Shown one piece after another: positions 43,624 to 52,689 of a stretch of DNA of 64,000 nt. How positions within the stretch are numbered: position 1 is the first letter of the stretch; the number at the start of each line of letters is the position of its first letter. A program made the translations under genes and the position numbers. The notes beneath the pieces are model-generated. The model was not told where the DNA came from. It did not search any database and saw nothing but the letters and a program-made list of their open reading frames with translations. The stretch is from Micromonospora_J zhanjiangensis (GTDB lineage: Bacteria > Actinomycetota > Actinomycetes > Mycobacteriales > Micromonosporaceae): positions 1 through 64,000 of the forward strand of contig NZ_JBHSBN010000012.1 of NCBI RefSeq assembly GCF_042650605.1, read 5' to 3'.

Positions 43624-44445
43624 GTGACGACACTTCGGACCGTCACGGTCGACGGTTCCCCCGTCCACGTCCTGGAGAGCGGCACCGGGTCCGCGGTGCT
43701 GATGCTGCACGGCTCCGGACCCGGCACGACCGGGTCCGGCGCCTGGGCGACGACGGCGCAGGCGCTGGGCACATCCTGGCACCTGGTGGCCCCTGACCAG
43801 GCGGGGTTCGGCCGTACCCCTGTCCCGGCGGGCTCCCGGGGCGGGCTCCGGCTGTGGACGGAGCAGGCCGCGGGCCTGATGGATGCTCTCGGTGTCGAGT
43901 ACTACGCCGTGGTGGGTCACTCCATGGGCGGTGCCGTGGCGTTGGCGTTGGCGGCCGCGCGCCCCCAACAGGTCACCCGGGTCGTGGCGGTCTCGACGAT
44001 GGGCGCCCCCGCGGCGCCGCTGTCCGCCGACCTCGACGCGATCTGGGCCGCCCCCGCCGGTCCGCTCGGGGCACGAGACATGCTGAGGCGCCTCGTTTTC
44101 GACCAGGCGCTCGTGACCGATTCGGCCGTCGACGCCCGTGCGGCCGCGATGCGAGCGGGGGCGCCCGCATTCGCGTCGTTGTTCCCTCCACCCAGGGCAC
44201 GATGGGTCGACGAGCTCACCCTCTCGGCGCAAACGCTGGCAGCGGTGCGCGCACCCGTGCTCCTCGTGCACGGCGCCGAGGACCGAGTCACCCCGCTCGA
44301 TACGGCAACCCGGCCCCTGTTCGAGCACCTGGCCGACGTCCGTCTGCACGTGCTCGGCCGATGCGGGCACGTGCCGGCGATCGAGCACCCGCACGAGTTC
44401 AGGCAACTGCTGTCGTGCTTCCTTCGCCGCGACCGAGATCACTGA
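43624..44445 (+). CDS. Alpha/beta hydrolase, C-C bond hydrolase-like
   Basis: Predicted 273 residues. HGSGPGTTGSGAW matches the oxyanion loop of meta-cleavage product hydrolases (BphD/HsaD type), GHSMGG holds the nucleophile Ser, and the Asp (GAEDRVTP) and His (CGHVPAIEHP) complete the triad. It could cleave a ring-fission product or act as lactonase/esterase. Starting 20 bases after the PfpI stop, it is probably co-transcribed with it. Confidence 0.83.
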   Translation: MTTLRTVTVDGSPVHVLESGTGSAVLMLHGSGPGTTGSGAWATTAQALGTSWHLVAPDQAGFGRTPVPAGSRGGLRLWTEQAAGLMDALGVEYYAVVGHSMGGAVALALAAARPQQVTRVVAVSTMGAPAAPLSADLDAIWAAPAGPLGARDMLRRLVFDQALVTDSAVDARAAAMRAGAPAFASLFPPPRARWVDELTLSAQTLAAVRAPVLLVHGAEDRVTPLDTATRPLFEHLADVRLHVLGRCGHVPAIEHPHEFRQLLSCFLRRDRDH

Positions 44446-44524
44446 TCGCCGCGGCAGGTCCGCAGCCCATGCTCAGCCTGCCGACCTGCCCTGGCGGGCG
44501 TCAAGGCCCTCGGCGGCCGTCCGG

Positions 44525-45712
44525 TCAGCGGGTCATGGTGACCGGCGGCAGATCGGTCCCGCGCCCGCCGCCCACGTCGTGGAAGGCCGAGAGGACCGTG
44601 GCCACGTGCGACTCGTCGTGGTTGGCGGTCAGCGACAGGCGTAGCGCCGGGGTGGTGGCGGCAGGTGGCCCGACCAGGTTGGTGAAGACGCCCGCCTCGA
44701 ACAGGCCCGCCCAGAACGTGCCGGCCTCGGCCATGGTGGTGAACCGGACCGGAATGATCGGTGTGGTCGACGGTCGGGTGTCGTACCCCAGCGACCGCAG
44801 TCCGTTGTGCAGGGATTCGGCCAGGTCGAGGGCCCGGGCCCGGCGCTCCGGCTCGGCGGCGATCACCTCGAGGGCCGCAAGGGCGGCGGCCGCCGAGGCG
44901 GGCGGCAGGGCGGCCGAGAAGAGCACCGACCGGGCGTTGCTGCGCAGATAGCGGACGTTGTCGCGAGGGCCGGCCAGAACTCCGCCGAGGGATCCGAACG
45001 CCTTCGAGAAGGTGCTGGTGATCAGGTCGACTCGCAGCCCGGCAGCCAAGCCGGCGCCGCCGACGCCCAGCACCCCCATGTCGTGCGCGGCGTCGACGAC
45101 GAGCTTCGCCCCGTACGCGTCGGCGACCGCCCGCAGCTCGCGCAGGTCGGCGACATCACCGTCCATCGAGAAGACGCCGTCGGTGAAAACGAGACGGCCG
45201 CCGCCGTCCGGTGCGGCGGCCAGCCTCGATCGCAGCTGCTCGGGGTCGCGGTAGCTGCGCGCCTTTCCCCAGCCCAACCGGACCGCCTCGATGAGACTGG
45301 CGTGGTTGCGCGCGTCCCCGAAGGCGACGTCGTCCCGGCCGAGCAGGGCCGACAATGCCAGGTTGGCCTGGAACCCGGTGGTCGTGACGGCCGCCGCCTC
45401 CTGCCCGAGGAATGCGGCGATCCGCTCCTCCAGGGTGACGTGCAGGTCGAGGGTGCCGTTGAGGGCGCGCGACCCGCTGACCGTGGTGCCGTACCGCCGG
45501 GTCGCCGCGACCGCCGCCTCGACGAGACGCGGATGGGTGGACAGCCCGAGGTAGTCGGCGGAGCCGGCCATCAGCACCCTGCGGCCGTCGATGATGATGT
45601 GCGAGTCACCGGTGCGTTCGGCCGCTGCGCGAAAATACGCGTCGACACCGTGCGCCTTCAGGACGTCCTCTGCCTGATGCAGGCCGGCTTTGTCGAACGG
45701 ATCGGCGGCCAT
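44525..45712 (-). CDS. Alpha-oxoamine synthase family PLP enzyme (KBL/BioF-like)
   Basis: Predicted 395 residues, fold type I aminotransferase. SADYLGLSTHPRLVEA, the VDAAHDMGVLG segment (Asp/His contacts to PLP) and TSTFSKAFGSLGG with the PLP Lys define the alpha-oxoamine synthases (AONS, 2-amino-3-ketobutyrate CoA ligase, serine palmitoyltransferase). These condense an amino acid with an acyl thioester and lose CO2. No bio or tdh gene is adjacent, so the amino acid and acyl group are unknown. ATG 45712 starts the conserved part; no good ribosome site precedes it. Confidence 0.82.
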   Translation of the reverse strand: MAADPFDKAGLHQAEDVLKAHGVDAYFRAAAERTGDSHIIIDGRRVLMAGSADYLGLSTHPRLVEAAVAATRRYGTTVSGSRALNGTLDLHVTLEERIAAFLGQEAAAVTTTGFQANLALSALLGRDDVAFGDARNHASLIEAVRLGWGKARSYRDPEQLRSRLAAAPDGGGRLVFTDGVFSMDGDVADLRELRAVADAYGAKLVVDAAHDMGVLGVGGAGLAAGLRVDLITSTFSKAFGSLGGVLAGPRDNVRYLRSNARSVLFSAALPPASAAAALAALEVIAAEPERRARALDLAESLHNGLRSLGYDTRPSTTPIIPVRFTTMAEAGTFWAGLFEAGVFTNLVGPPAATTPALRLSLTANHDESHVATVLSAFHDVGGGRGTDLPPVTMTR

Positions 45713-46062
45713 CGCACGACGGTAACAAATTCGCCCTCCTCGGCGGGGAGCAGATTGGTGTCGGCTTCGCCTGAAAGGTCGAGCCGGCGTTGACACGAGC
45801 GTCACTACCTGGCGACGGCGCGTCCGCGTCGGCGAAACCTACGTGTGCCTCGGTACCTCGTCCGGTGCGTCTCCGTGCGGGGCGACCAGATGCGCGGCGT
45901 CACCGAGCTGCGTCACGCCCGGGACGCGATCCCATCGGGGACCGAGCCGTACTGCGTGGTTGGATGGGCGGGTGCCTACTGACCTGGTCGTTGGTGCCGC
46001 GGGTGCCAGCTCGACTCCGCCATCCCCGGAGTTGCACCGTCAGTGTGACCTGGAGGAAACGG
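45713..46062. other. Intergenic region between divergent genes
   Basis: This 350-base region separates the oxoamine synthase (left) from the GH5 gene (right). A TTGACA hexamer at 45790-45795 has no convincing -10 partner. TGGAGGAAA at 46051-46059 is the ribosome site of the GH5 gene. No gene or operator palindrome was recognised. Confidence 0.35.
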
Positions 46063-47181
46063 ATGATCCGCTTGCGACCCGTGGCGGTGCTCGTGGGCGG
46101 CCTGGCCACGGCGACGGTGGTGGCGGCCCTGCTCGCGGTGCCGGCCGTCCGGAACCTCGTCGCGCCCGCCTGGCCGGGCACGGCCGAGTGGGTCTCGAAC
46201 GGTGGTGCCCCGGCTGACGGTCGGGCCACCTCCGATGCCGCGGCCCGCCGGTCGGCCGCCGCCACCCCGGTCGGAATCAACGGCCGGCTGCGCGTCTGCG
46301 GCGCCCTGCTCTGCAACCAGCACGGCAACCCGATCCAACTGCGGGGCATGAGCACCCACGGAATCCAGTGGTACGCCCAGTGCGTCAACGACGCCTCGTT
46401 GGACGCGCTCGCCGACGACTGGCGGGCCGACGCCCTGCGGGTCTCCCTTTACGTGCAGGAGGAGGGGTACGAGACCGATCCGCGAGGCTTCACCGACCTG
46501 GTGAACGAAACTGTCGAGCGGGTGACGAAACGCGGGCTCTACGTGATCGTGGACTGGCACATGGTGAATCCCGGCGACCCCAACCACAACCTCGACCGTG
46601 CCCGGACGTTCTTCGCCGAGGTTGCCGCCCGGCACCGGGACAAGACAAACATCCTGTACGAGGTGGCGAACGAACCGAACGGAGTCTCCTGGTCGACGAT
46701 CAGGTCGTACGCTGAGAAGATCATCCCGGTGATCCGCTCCCAGGATCCTGGCGCGGTGGTGCTGGTGGGGACCGCCGGCTGGTCCACCTTCGGCCTCTCC
46801 GACGGCGGTTCGGAACGGGAAGTGATCAAGAATCCGGTTCGGGCCGGGAACGTGATGTACACCTTCCACTTCTACGCGGCCTCGCACGGCACGCGTTACT
46901 TCGACGCGCTGTCCCGGGTGTCGAGGGTTCTCCCGATTTTCGTCACCGAGTTCGGTACCCAGACCTACACCGGCAACGGCGCGGACGATTTCACCGACGC
47001 CCAGCGGTACCTCGACCTGATGGCCAAACGCAAAATCAGTTGGGTGAACTGGAACTACTCCGACGATCCACGGTCGGGGGCGGTCTTCAGGGCCGGAACC
47101 TGCTCGGGCACGGAGTACGCCGGCACCGACGTGCTGAAGCCAGCCGGTGTCTGGATCCGCGAGCACATACGCACCCGCTGA
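46063..47181 (+). CDS. Secreted GH5 family endoglucanase (cellulase)
   Basis: Predicted 372 residues. An N-terminal anchor/signal (about 8-32) leads into a Ser/Ala-rich linker and the GH5 barrel from about 75. The acid/base is Glu204 in EVANEPNG and the nucleophile Glu296 in FVTEFGTQ; GLYVIVDWH and HFYAASHG fit subfamily 2 cellulases such as Bacillus Cel5. It would cut cellulose or mixed beta-glucan outside the cell. There is no carbohydrate-binding module. ATG 46063 has TGGAGGAAA upstream. Confidence 0.9.
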   Translation: MIRLRPVAVLVGGLATATVVAALLAVPAVRNLVAPAWPGTAEWVSNGGAPADGRATSDAAARRSAAATPVGINGRLRVCGALLCNQHGNPIQLRGMSTHGIQWYAQCVNDASLDALADDWRADALRVSLYVQEEGYETDPRGFTDLVNETVERVTKRGLYVIVDWHMVNPGDPNHNLDRARTFFAEVAARHRDKTNILYEVANEPNGVSWSTIRSYAEKIIPVIRSQDPGAVVLVGTAGWSTFGLSDGGSEREVIKNPVRAGNVMYTFHFYAASHGTRYFDALSRVSRVLPIFVTEFGTQTYTGNGADDFTDAQRYLDLMAKRKISWVNWNYSDDPRSGAVFRAGTCSGTEYAGTDVLKPAGVWIREHIRTR

Positions 47182-47239
47182 CCCCTGCCCCCACCGTTCA
47201 TCGACGATTACTCTCAGGGCCTCGGATGGGTGGTGGAGG

Positions 47240-48019
47240 ATGCGCGTCGCGTTGTTCGTGACCTGCCTGGCCGACGCGCTGTTCCCGCAGGCGGCGGTGG
47301 CGACGGTACGGCTGCTGGAGCGCCTCGGTCACGAGGTGGTCTTTCCCGAGGGGCAGACGTGCTGCGGCCAGATGCACGTCAACACCGGCTACCCGGACGA
47401 CGCGCTGCGCCTGGTCCGCCGGTACGTGCGCACGTTCGCCCCGTACGACGTGGTGGTGGCCCCGTCCGGCTCGTGCGTGGGCTCGGTGCGGCACCAGCAC
47501 GCCATGGTGGCCCGGCGGGCGGGTGACGAACGGCTGGCCGGCCGGGCCGAGGAGGTCGCCGGTCGCACGTACGAGCTGTCCGAATTCCTCGTCGACGTGC
47601 TCGGGGTCACCGACGTGGGGGCGTACTATCCGCATCGGGTGACCTACCACCCGACCTGTCACTCGCTGCGGATGCTGCGGGTGGGGGACCGTCCGCTGCG
47701 GCTGCTGCGCGCGGTGCGGGGGCTGGAGCTGGTGGAGCTGCCCCAGGCGGAGCAGTGCTGCGGCTTCGGTGGCACGTTCGCGCTGAAGAACGCGGACACC
47801 TCCACGGCGATGCTGGCCGACAAGATGCGTCACGTGCTGGCGACCGGGGCGGACGTGTGCGCCGCCGGGGACGCGTCCTGCCTGATGCACATCGGCGGTG
47901 GGTTGTCCCGGCTGCGCGCCGGCGTGCGCACCGTGCACCTGGCCGAGATCCTGGCCGGCACCGACGCAGACCCGACCGGCGGGGCGATCGTCACCCCGAC
48001 CAGCGGAGGTACGCGATGA
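47240..48019 (+). CDS. lutA: L-lactate utilization protein LutA
   Basis: Predicted 259 residues, two CCG (DUF224) domains: TCCGQMHVNTGY and QCCGFGGTFALKN, with a His/Cys motif TYHPTCHSLR between. LutA is one of three iron-sulfur proteins that together oxidise L-lactate to pyruvate and pass electrons to the chain. The following lutB overlaps it (ATGA). The order lutA-lutB-lutC is that of the classical operon. Confidence 0.92.
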   Translation: MRVALFVTCLADALFPQAAVATVRLLERLGHEVVFPEGQTCCGQMHVNTGYPDDALRLVRRYVRTFAPYDVVVAPSGSCVGSVRHQHAMVARRAGDERLAGRAEEVAGRTYELSEFLVDVLGVTDVGAYYPHRVTYHPTCHSLRMLRVGDRPLRLLRAVRGLELVELPQAEQCCGFGGTFALKNADTSTAMLADKMRHVLATGADVCAAGDASCLMHIGGGLSRLRAGVRTVHLAEILAGTDADPTGGAIVTPTSGGTR

Positions 48020-49446
48020 CGGAGACCTTTCTCGGCATGCCGGCCACCGCTCCCCGCGGCGTCGGTCACCTGCGCGGCGACGAGCCGTTCCCGGCGGCGG
48101 CCCGACGCGGCCTGGCCGACCCGCAGCTACGCCGCAACCTCGGCCACGCCACCACCACGATCCGGGCCAAGTCGGCGGCGGTGATCGACGAGGTGCCGGA
48201 CTGGCAGCAACTACGGGCCGCCGGGCGGGCGATCAAGGCCGACACCATGGCCCGGCTGCCCGAGTTGCTGGAGCAGTTGGAGGCGGCGGTCGTCCGGGCC
48301 GGCGGGACGGTGCACTGGGCCGTCGACGCGGTGGCGGCCAACCGGATCGTCACCGACCTGATCCGGGCCACCGGCGCGCACCGGGTGATGAAGGTCAAGT
48401 CGATGGCCACCCAGGAGATCGGCCTCAACGAGGCGCTGTCCGGCGCGGGGATCGAGCCGGTCGAGACCGACCTCGCGGAGCTGATCGTGCAGCTCGGCGA
48501 CGACCGGCCGAGCCACATCCTGGTGCCGGCGATCCACCGCAACCGGGCCGAGATCCGGGAGATCTTCCTGCGGGCGATGCCGGGCGTCGACCCGGCGTTG
48601 ACCGACGAGCCGGCGGTTCTGGCCGCCGCCGCGCGCCGGCACCTGCGGGAGACGTTCCTGAGCACCCGGGTGGCCGTGTCCGGCGCCAACTTCGCCGTCG
48701 CCGAGACGGGGACGCTCGCGGTGGTCGAGTCCGAGGGCAACGGGCGGATGTGCCTGACCCTGCCCGAGACGCTGATCACCGTCATGGGCATCGAGAAGGT
48801 CGTCCCGACCTGGCGCGACCTGGAGGTCTTCCTGCAACTGCTGCCTCGGGCCTCGACCGGGGAACGGATGAACCCGTACACCTCGATGTGGACCGGTGTC
48901 ACCCCGGGCGACGGCCCGCAGGCGTTCCACCTGGTGCTGCTGGACAACGGGCGCAGCGCGGTGCTCGCCGACCCGGTCGGCCGGGAGGCGTTGCACTGCA
49001 TCCGCTGCTCGGCCTGCCTCAACGTCTGCCCGGTCTACGAACGCACCGGCGGGCACGCCTACGGATCGGTGTATCCCGGCCCGATCGGCGCGGTGCTCTC
49101 GCCGCAGCTCACCGGGGTCGCGGACAACGGGTCCCTGCCGTACGCGTCGTCGCTCTGTGGCGCCTGCTTCGACGCCTGCCCGGTGATGATCGACATTCCG
49201 TCCATCCTGGTCCACCTGCGCGCGAAGGTGCCGCATCCTCGGGCCGAGGCGGCGACGATGGCCGCCGCCGCGTACACCATGGACCACCCCGCCCTGTACG
49301 CGGCCGCGCAGCGCGCCGCGAAGCTGAGCCGGCTCGCCGGCCGTCGGGGCCGTGGCCTGCCACCGCCGCTGTCCGGCTGGACCGCCAGCCGTGACCTGCC
49401 GGAACCGCCGCCGGAGACGTTCCGGCAGTGGTGGGCGTCGCGATGA
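48016..49446 (+). CDS. lutB: L-lactate utilization iron-sulfur protein LutB
   Basis: Predicted 476 residues. The N-terminal LUD domain (ATTTIRAKSAAVIDEVPDWQQLR, AETGTLAVVESEGNGR) is followed by two [4Fe-4S] motifs, CIRCSACLNVCPVY and CGACFDACPVMI, and a basic C-terminal end. It is the electron-transferring core of the LutABC lactate oxidase. It is coupled to lutA and lutC by ATGA overlaps. Confidence 0.93.
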   Translation: MTETFLGMPATAPRGVGHLRGDEPFPAAARRGLADPQLRRNLGHATTTIRAKSAAVIDEVPDWQQLRAAGRAIKADTMARLPELLEQLEAAVVRAGGTVHWAVDAVAANRIVTDLIRATGAHRVMKVKSMATQEIGLNEALSGAGIEPVETDLAELIVQLGDDRPSHILVPAIHRNRAEIREIFLRAMPGVDPALTDEPAVLAAAARRHLRETFLSTRVAVSGANFAVAETGTLAVVESEGNGRMCLTLPETLITVMGIEKVVPTWRDLEVFLQLLPRASTGERMNPYTSMWTGVTPGDGPQAFHLVLLDNGRSAVLADPVGREALHCIRCSACLNVCPVYERTGGHAYGSVYPGPIGAVLSPQLTGVADNGSLPYASSLCGACFDACPVMIDIPSILVHLRAKVPHPRAEAATMAAAAYTMDHPALYAAAQRAAKLSRLAGRRGRGLPPPLSGWTASRDLPEPPPETFRQWWASR

Positions 49447-50042
49447 GCCGCGAGCTGATCCTCGGCCGGCTGAAGGCCGCCCTCGGCGAGCCCCGGCCGG
49501 CACCGGCCGACCCGCCCCGTGATTACCGGGCCGCCGGTGCGGTCGCCGTCGATCTGGACGTGTTCGTGGACCGGGTCACCGACTACCGGGCCACGGTGCA
49601 CCGGTGCGGCGACGCCGACGTCGCCCGGATCGTGGCCGAGGTACTCGGTGGCCGGCAGGTCGTGGTCCCACCGGGGCTCTCCCCGCACTGGCTGCCGGAC
49701 GGCGTGCGCGCGGTGCCGGACGACGACCTTCCGGCGGCCCGGATCGCCGCCGCGCGCGGGGTCGTCACGGCGGCGGCGGTGGCCGTCGCCGAGACCGGCA
49801 CCATCGTGCTCGACGCCGGGCCGGACCAGGGCCGCCGGATCATCACGCTGCTGCCCGACGTGCACCTGTGCGTGGTACGAGCCGACCAGGTCGTCGCCAC
49901 CGTGCCCGACGCGCTCGACCGCCTCGACCCGTGCCGGCCGCTGACCTGGATCAGCGGGCCGTCGGCCACCAGCGACATCGAGCTGAACCGGGTCGAGGGC
50001 GTCCACGGCCCCCGCAGCCTCCACGTGATCATCACGGGCTGA
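49443..50042 (+). CDS. lutC: L-lactate utilization protein LutC
   Basis: Predicted 199 residues, a single LUD domain: AAVAVAETGTIVLDAG, HLCVVRADQVV and the final SGPSATSDIELNRVEGVHGPR, the family's best-conserved stretch. It is the third component of the LutABC complex. ATG 49443 overlaps the lutB stop. No regulator gene lies next to the operon. Confidence 0.92.
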   Translation: MSRELILGRLKAALGEPRPAPADPPRDYRAAGAVAVDLDVFVDRVTDYRATVHRCGDADVARIVAEVLGGRQVVVPPGLSPHWLPDGVRAVPDDDLPAARIAAARGVVTAAAVAVAETGTIVLDAGPDQGRRIITLLPDVHLCVVRADQVVATVPDALDRLDPCRPLTWISGPSATSDIELNRVEGVHGPRSLHVIITG

Positions 50043-50078
50043 CGATCGGACAGGGTGGTCGGGCGGATCGGAAGAGCC

Positions 50079-50114
50079 TGGTGAGAGCGCTCTCTGCCAA
50101 CTATCTTTATAGAT
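50079..50114 (+). promoter_or_regulatory. GH2 promoter with LacI-type operator, near-leaderless start
   Basis: The perfect palindrome GAGAGCGCTCTC (50083-50094, in TGAGAGCGCTCTCT) agrees with LacI-family sites such as the CebR box in 11 of 14 positions. It lies between a weak -35 (TGGTGA, 50079-50084) and the -10 TATCTT (50102-50107), so a bound repressor would block the polymerase. Transcription would start within a base or two of ATG 50115, and there is no ribosome binding site. TATCT and AGATA also form a small dyad around TTAT. Confidence 0.55.
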
Positions 50115-52436
50115 ATGTCGATCCGAAGCCGGGCGCTGGCCGCCGTCTCTGTCCTGCTGGCCGGTCTGTTCGTCCACGCACCCGCCGCGCAGGCCGTACC
50201 CGCCAAGGCACCGCCGTTGACCACGCCGTGGACCGCCGAGGCGCTCGCCGGGACGCCGCTACCGGAGTACCCGCGACCGCAGATGACCCGCCCCGACTGG
50301 CTCAACCTGAACGGGGAGTGGCAGCTGCGCCAGTCCGCCACCGACGACGCCCCGCAGTTCGACACCGACCTGCCCGAGCGGGTCAACGTACCGTTCCCGG
50401 TCGAGTCCGCCCTGTCCGGCGTCATGCGGGCGGCCGAAGACAACCGCAACTACCTCCTCTACCGGCGTACCTTCACCGTGCCGGCGCACTGGTCCGGTCG
50501 GCGGGTGCAGCTGCACTTCGGCGCGGTCGACTGGCAGACCACCGTCTGGGTCAACGGCGTACGGGTCGGTGGGCACACCGGCGGCTACGACGCGTTCACC
50601 TTCGACATCACCCCGCGGCTGCGCCGAGGTGACAACGAACTCGTCGTCAAGGTGTGGGATCCCACGGACACCCGGCAGAACGGGAGCCTGCCGCCGATCG
50701 GAAAGCAGACCAAGACCCCGGGCGGCATCTTCTACACGCCCACCTCCGGCATCTGGCAGACGGTGTGGCTGGAGCCCACCCCCGCCTCGTCGATCACCCG
50801 GGTCGACCTCCGTCCGGACCTGGCCACCAACACGCTCCGGGTCCGCGTCGTCGGCCAGGGTGACCTACGTGGTGACACCGTACGGGCCGAGGCGGTCAGC
50901 GCTGGCCGGGTGGTGGGATCGGCCACCGGTGGCTTCACCGAGTTCTCCGTGCCGGTGCCCGACGCCCGGCGCTGGTCGCCGGAGGACCCGTTCCTCTACG
51001 ACCTGCGCGTGACGCTGCGCGACGCCCGGGGCGCCACGGTGGACCGGACCACCCACTACTTCGGCATGCGGCAGATCACCACCGGCCTCGTCAACGGGGT
51101 CCTGCGGCCGAAGCTCAACGGGGAGTTCGTCTTCCAGGTCGGCACCCTCGACCAGGGCTTCTGGCCGGACGGCCTCTACACCGCGCCCACCGACGCCGCG
51201 CTCGCCTACGATCTGCAGAAGCACAAGGACCTGGGCTTCAACATGGTGCGCAAGCACATCAAGGTGGAGCCGCAGCGCTGGTTCTACCACGCCGACCGGC
51301 TCGGCGTGCTCGTCTGGCAGGACATCCCGTCGATGACCGCACAGGAGATCGACGCCGACAACGGCCAGCAGGCGCAGTTCGAGGCCGAGGCGCGGGAGAT
51401 CGTCGACGAGCACCGCGACGCCCCGTCCGTCGTCGCGTACACCGTCTACAACGAGGGATGGGGCGAGCGGGCGCTCGCCGACACCAGGCGGGTCGGGCAG
51501 GCCGTCAAGGGCCAGGACCCGACCCGGTTGGTGAACGTGCACAGCGGCTACAACTGCTGCCAGTCGCTCGGCAACCCCGGAAACGGCGACATCGACGACT
51601 GGCACATGTACCTGGGACCGGCCGCACCGCCGCCGTCCGCCGACCGCGTCGGCGTGCTCGGCGAGTTCGGTGGCCTGGGCCTGCGGACGCCGGGTCACGA
51701 GTACAGCCCGAGCGGCGGCTTCTTCGCGTACGAGTGGGTGCCCTCCTCGGCCGTGCTCACCGACCGGTACGTCGGCCTGACGCAGGGCGTACGGAATCTG
51801 CTCGTCGGCAAGGGGCTCAGCGCGGCCGTGTACACCGAGATCACCGATCTGGAGGGTGAGCTGAACGGCTTCCTCACCTACGACCGTCGGGTGGTGAAGA
51901 TGGACGAGGCCCGGGTGCGGGCGGCCAACCTGGCGCTCATCGCCGCGTCGCGGTCGCTACCGCCCACCACCCCGGTCACGCTGCCGTTGAACACCCGACG
52001 CTCGTTTCAGGTCACCACGCCCGGCTACACCGACCGGTTCCTGCGGCACATGAACAGCCTGGCCTACACGGAGGTGGTCACCGCGGACAGCCCGGCGGGG
52101 CTGCGGGACGACGCCACGTACATGATCAGGGCGGGACTGGCCGACAGCGGTTGTTACTCGTTCGAGTCGGTCAACTATCCCGGGCAGTACCTGCGGCACG
52201 CCTTCTCCCGGGTGCGGAACTCCGCCGACGACGGCTCGGCCCTGATGCGGGCGGACGCGACCTGGTGTGCGCGGGCCGGCCTGACCGGCAGCGGGGTCTC
52301 CCTGGAGTCGTACAACTACCGGGGTTCGTACCTGCGGCATGTCAATGCCGAGGTGTGGATCAGCGACGGCGCGACCGATTCCGCGGTCTGGGCGGCGGAC
52401 GCCACCTGGAACATCACCGCGCCCTGGAGTCCGTAA
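50115..52436 (+). CDS. Secreted GH2 family glycosidase with AbfB-like C-terminal domain
   Basis: Predicted 773 residues: signal peptide (to about 28, AQA), GH2 sugar-binding jelly roll (about 60-210), immunoglobulin-like domain (about 220-320), TIM barrel (about 330-600). The acid/base is Glu447 (YNEGWGE) and the nucleophile Glu517 (GEFGGLG). From about 615 an AbfB-type beta-trefoil (arabinose-binding, CBM42-like) follows, with repeats such as SVNYPGQYLRH and SYNYRGSYLRHV. GH2 covers beta-galactosidases, -mannosidases, -glucuronidases and arabinofuranosidases. The AbfB tail points to arabinoxylan or arabinogalactan side chains. No LacI gene is adjacent, so the presumed repressor is elsewhere. 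Confidence 0.88.
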   Translation: MSIRSRALAAVSVLLAGLFVHAPAAQAVPAKAPPLTTPWTAEALAGTPLPEYPRPQMTRPDWLNLNGEWQLRQSATDDAPQFDTDLPERVNVPFPVESALSGVMRAAEDNRNYLLYRRTFTVPAHWSGRRVQLHFGAVDWQTTVWVNGVRVGGHTGGYDAFTFDITPRLRRGDNELVVKVWDPTDTRQNGSLPPIGKQTKTPGGIFYTPTSGIWQTVWLEPTPASSITRVDLRPDLATNTLRVRVVGQGDLRGDTVRAEAVSAGRVVGSATGGFTEFSVPVPDARRWSPEDPFLYDLRVTLRDARGATVDRTTHYFGMRQITTGLVNGVLRPKLNGEFVFQVGTLDQGFWPDGLYTAPTDAALAYDLQKHKDLGFNMVRKHIKVEPQRWFYHADRLGVLVWQDIPSMTAQEIDADNGQQAQFEAEAREIVDEHRDAPSVVAYTVYNEGWGERALADTRRVGQAVKGQDPTRLVNVHSGYNCCQSLGNPGNGDIDDWHMYLGPAAPPPSADRVGVLGEFGGLGLRTPGHEYSPSGGFFAYEWVPSSAVLTDRYVGLTQGVRNLLVGKGLSAAVYTEITDLEGELNGFLTYDRRVVKMDEARVRAANLALIAASRSLPPTTPVTLPLNTRRSFQVTTPGYTDRFLRHMNSLAYTEVVTADSPAGLRDDATYMIRAGLADSGCYSFESVNYPGQYLRHAFSRVRNSADDGSALMRADATWCARAGLTGSGVSLESYNYRGSYLRHVNAEVWISDGATDSAVWAADATWNITAPWSP

Positions 52437-52445
52437 CCGCGTCGC

Positions 52446-52671
52446 GGCAGCCGCCACGGGCCTACAACTGCTACCACCGGGCGCCGGTGGCCGGCTGCTG
52501 CGCTCCACCGCCTTCTTCGACAGCCACGGCGCCACCCATTCGGTCATCGTCCTCGCCACGTGGCTTCTCCTCGGCGTACTGCTGTGCCTCGCCGGCAGCC
52601 TGCGGCCGCGGCGGCTCGGCCGCCGACCGGTGACCAGCACCGTGCGACCGACCGCACAGGCGACGGGTTGA
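52446..52671 (+). pseudogene. C-terminal fragment of a YhgE/ABC-2-like membrane protein
   Basis: The frame ending at 52671 encodes LQLLPPGAGGRLLRSTAFFD followed by a membrane helix (VIVLATWLLLGVLLCLAG) and a basic tail. This is how YhgE/ABC-2 type integral membrane proteins end. Everything upstream of it has been replaced by the GH2 gene, so it is a remnant. Confidence 0.45.
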
Positions 52672-52689
52672 GATGCCGAAGAAGGCCCT

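Noticed and set aside
44453..44490. Terminator between the alpha/beta hydrolase and the oxoamine synthase
   Set aside because: The 8-bp arms are separated by 22 bases without a compact loop, too weak to call.
45790..45815. A strong sigma70-type promoter from a TTGACA hexamer
   Set aside because: No acceptable -10 box lies 16-18 bases downstream, and it is over 250 bases from the GH5 start.
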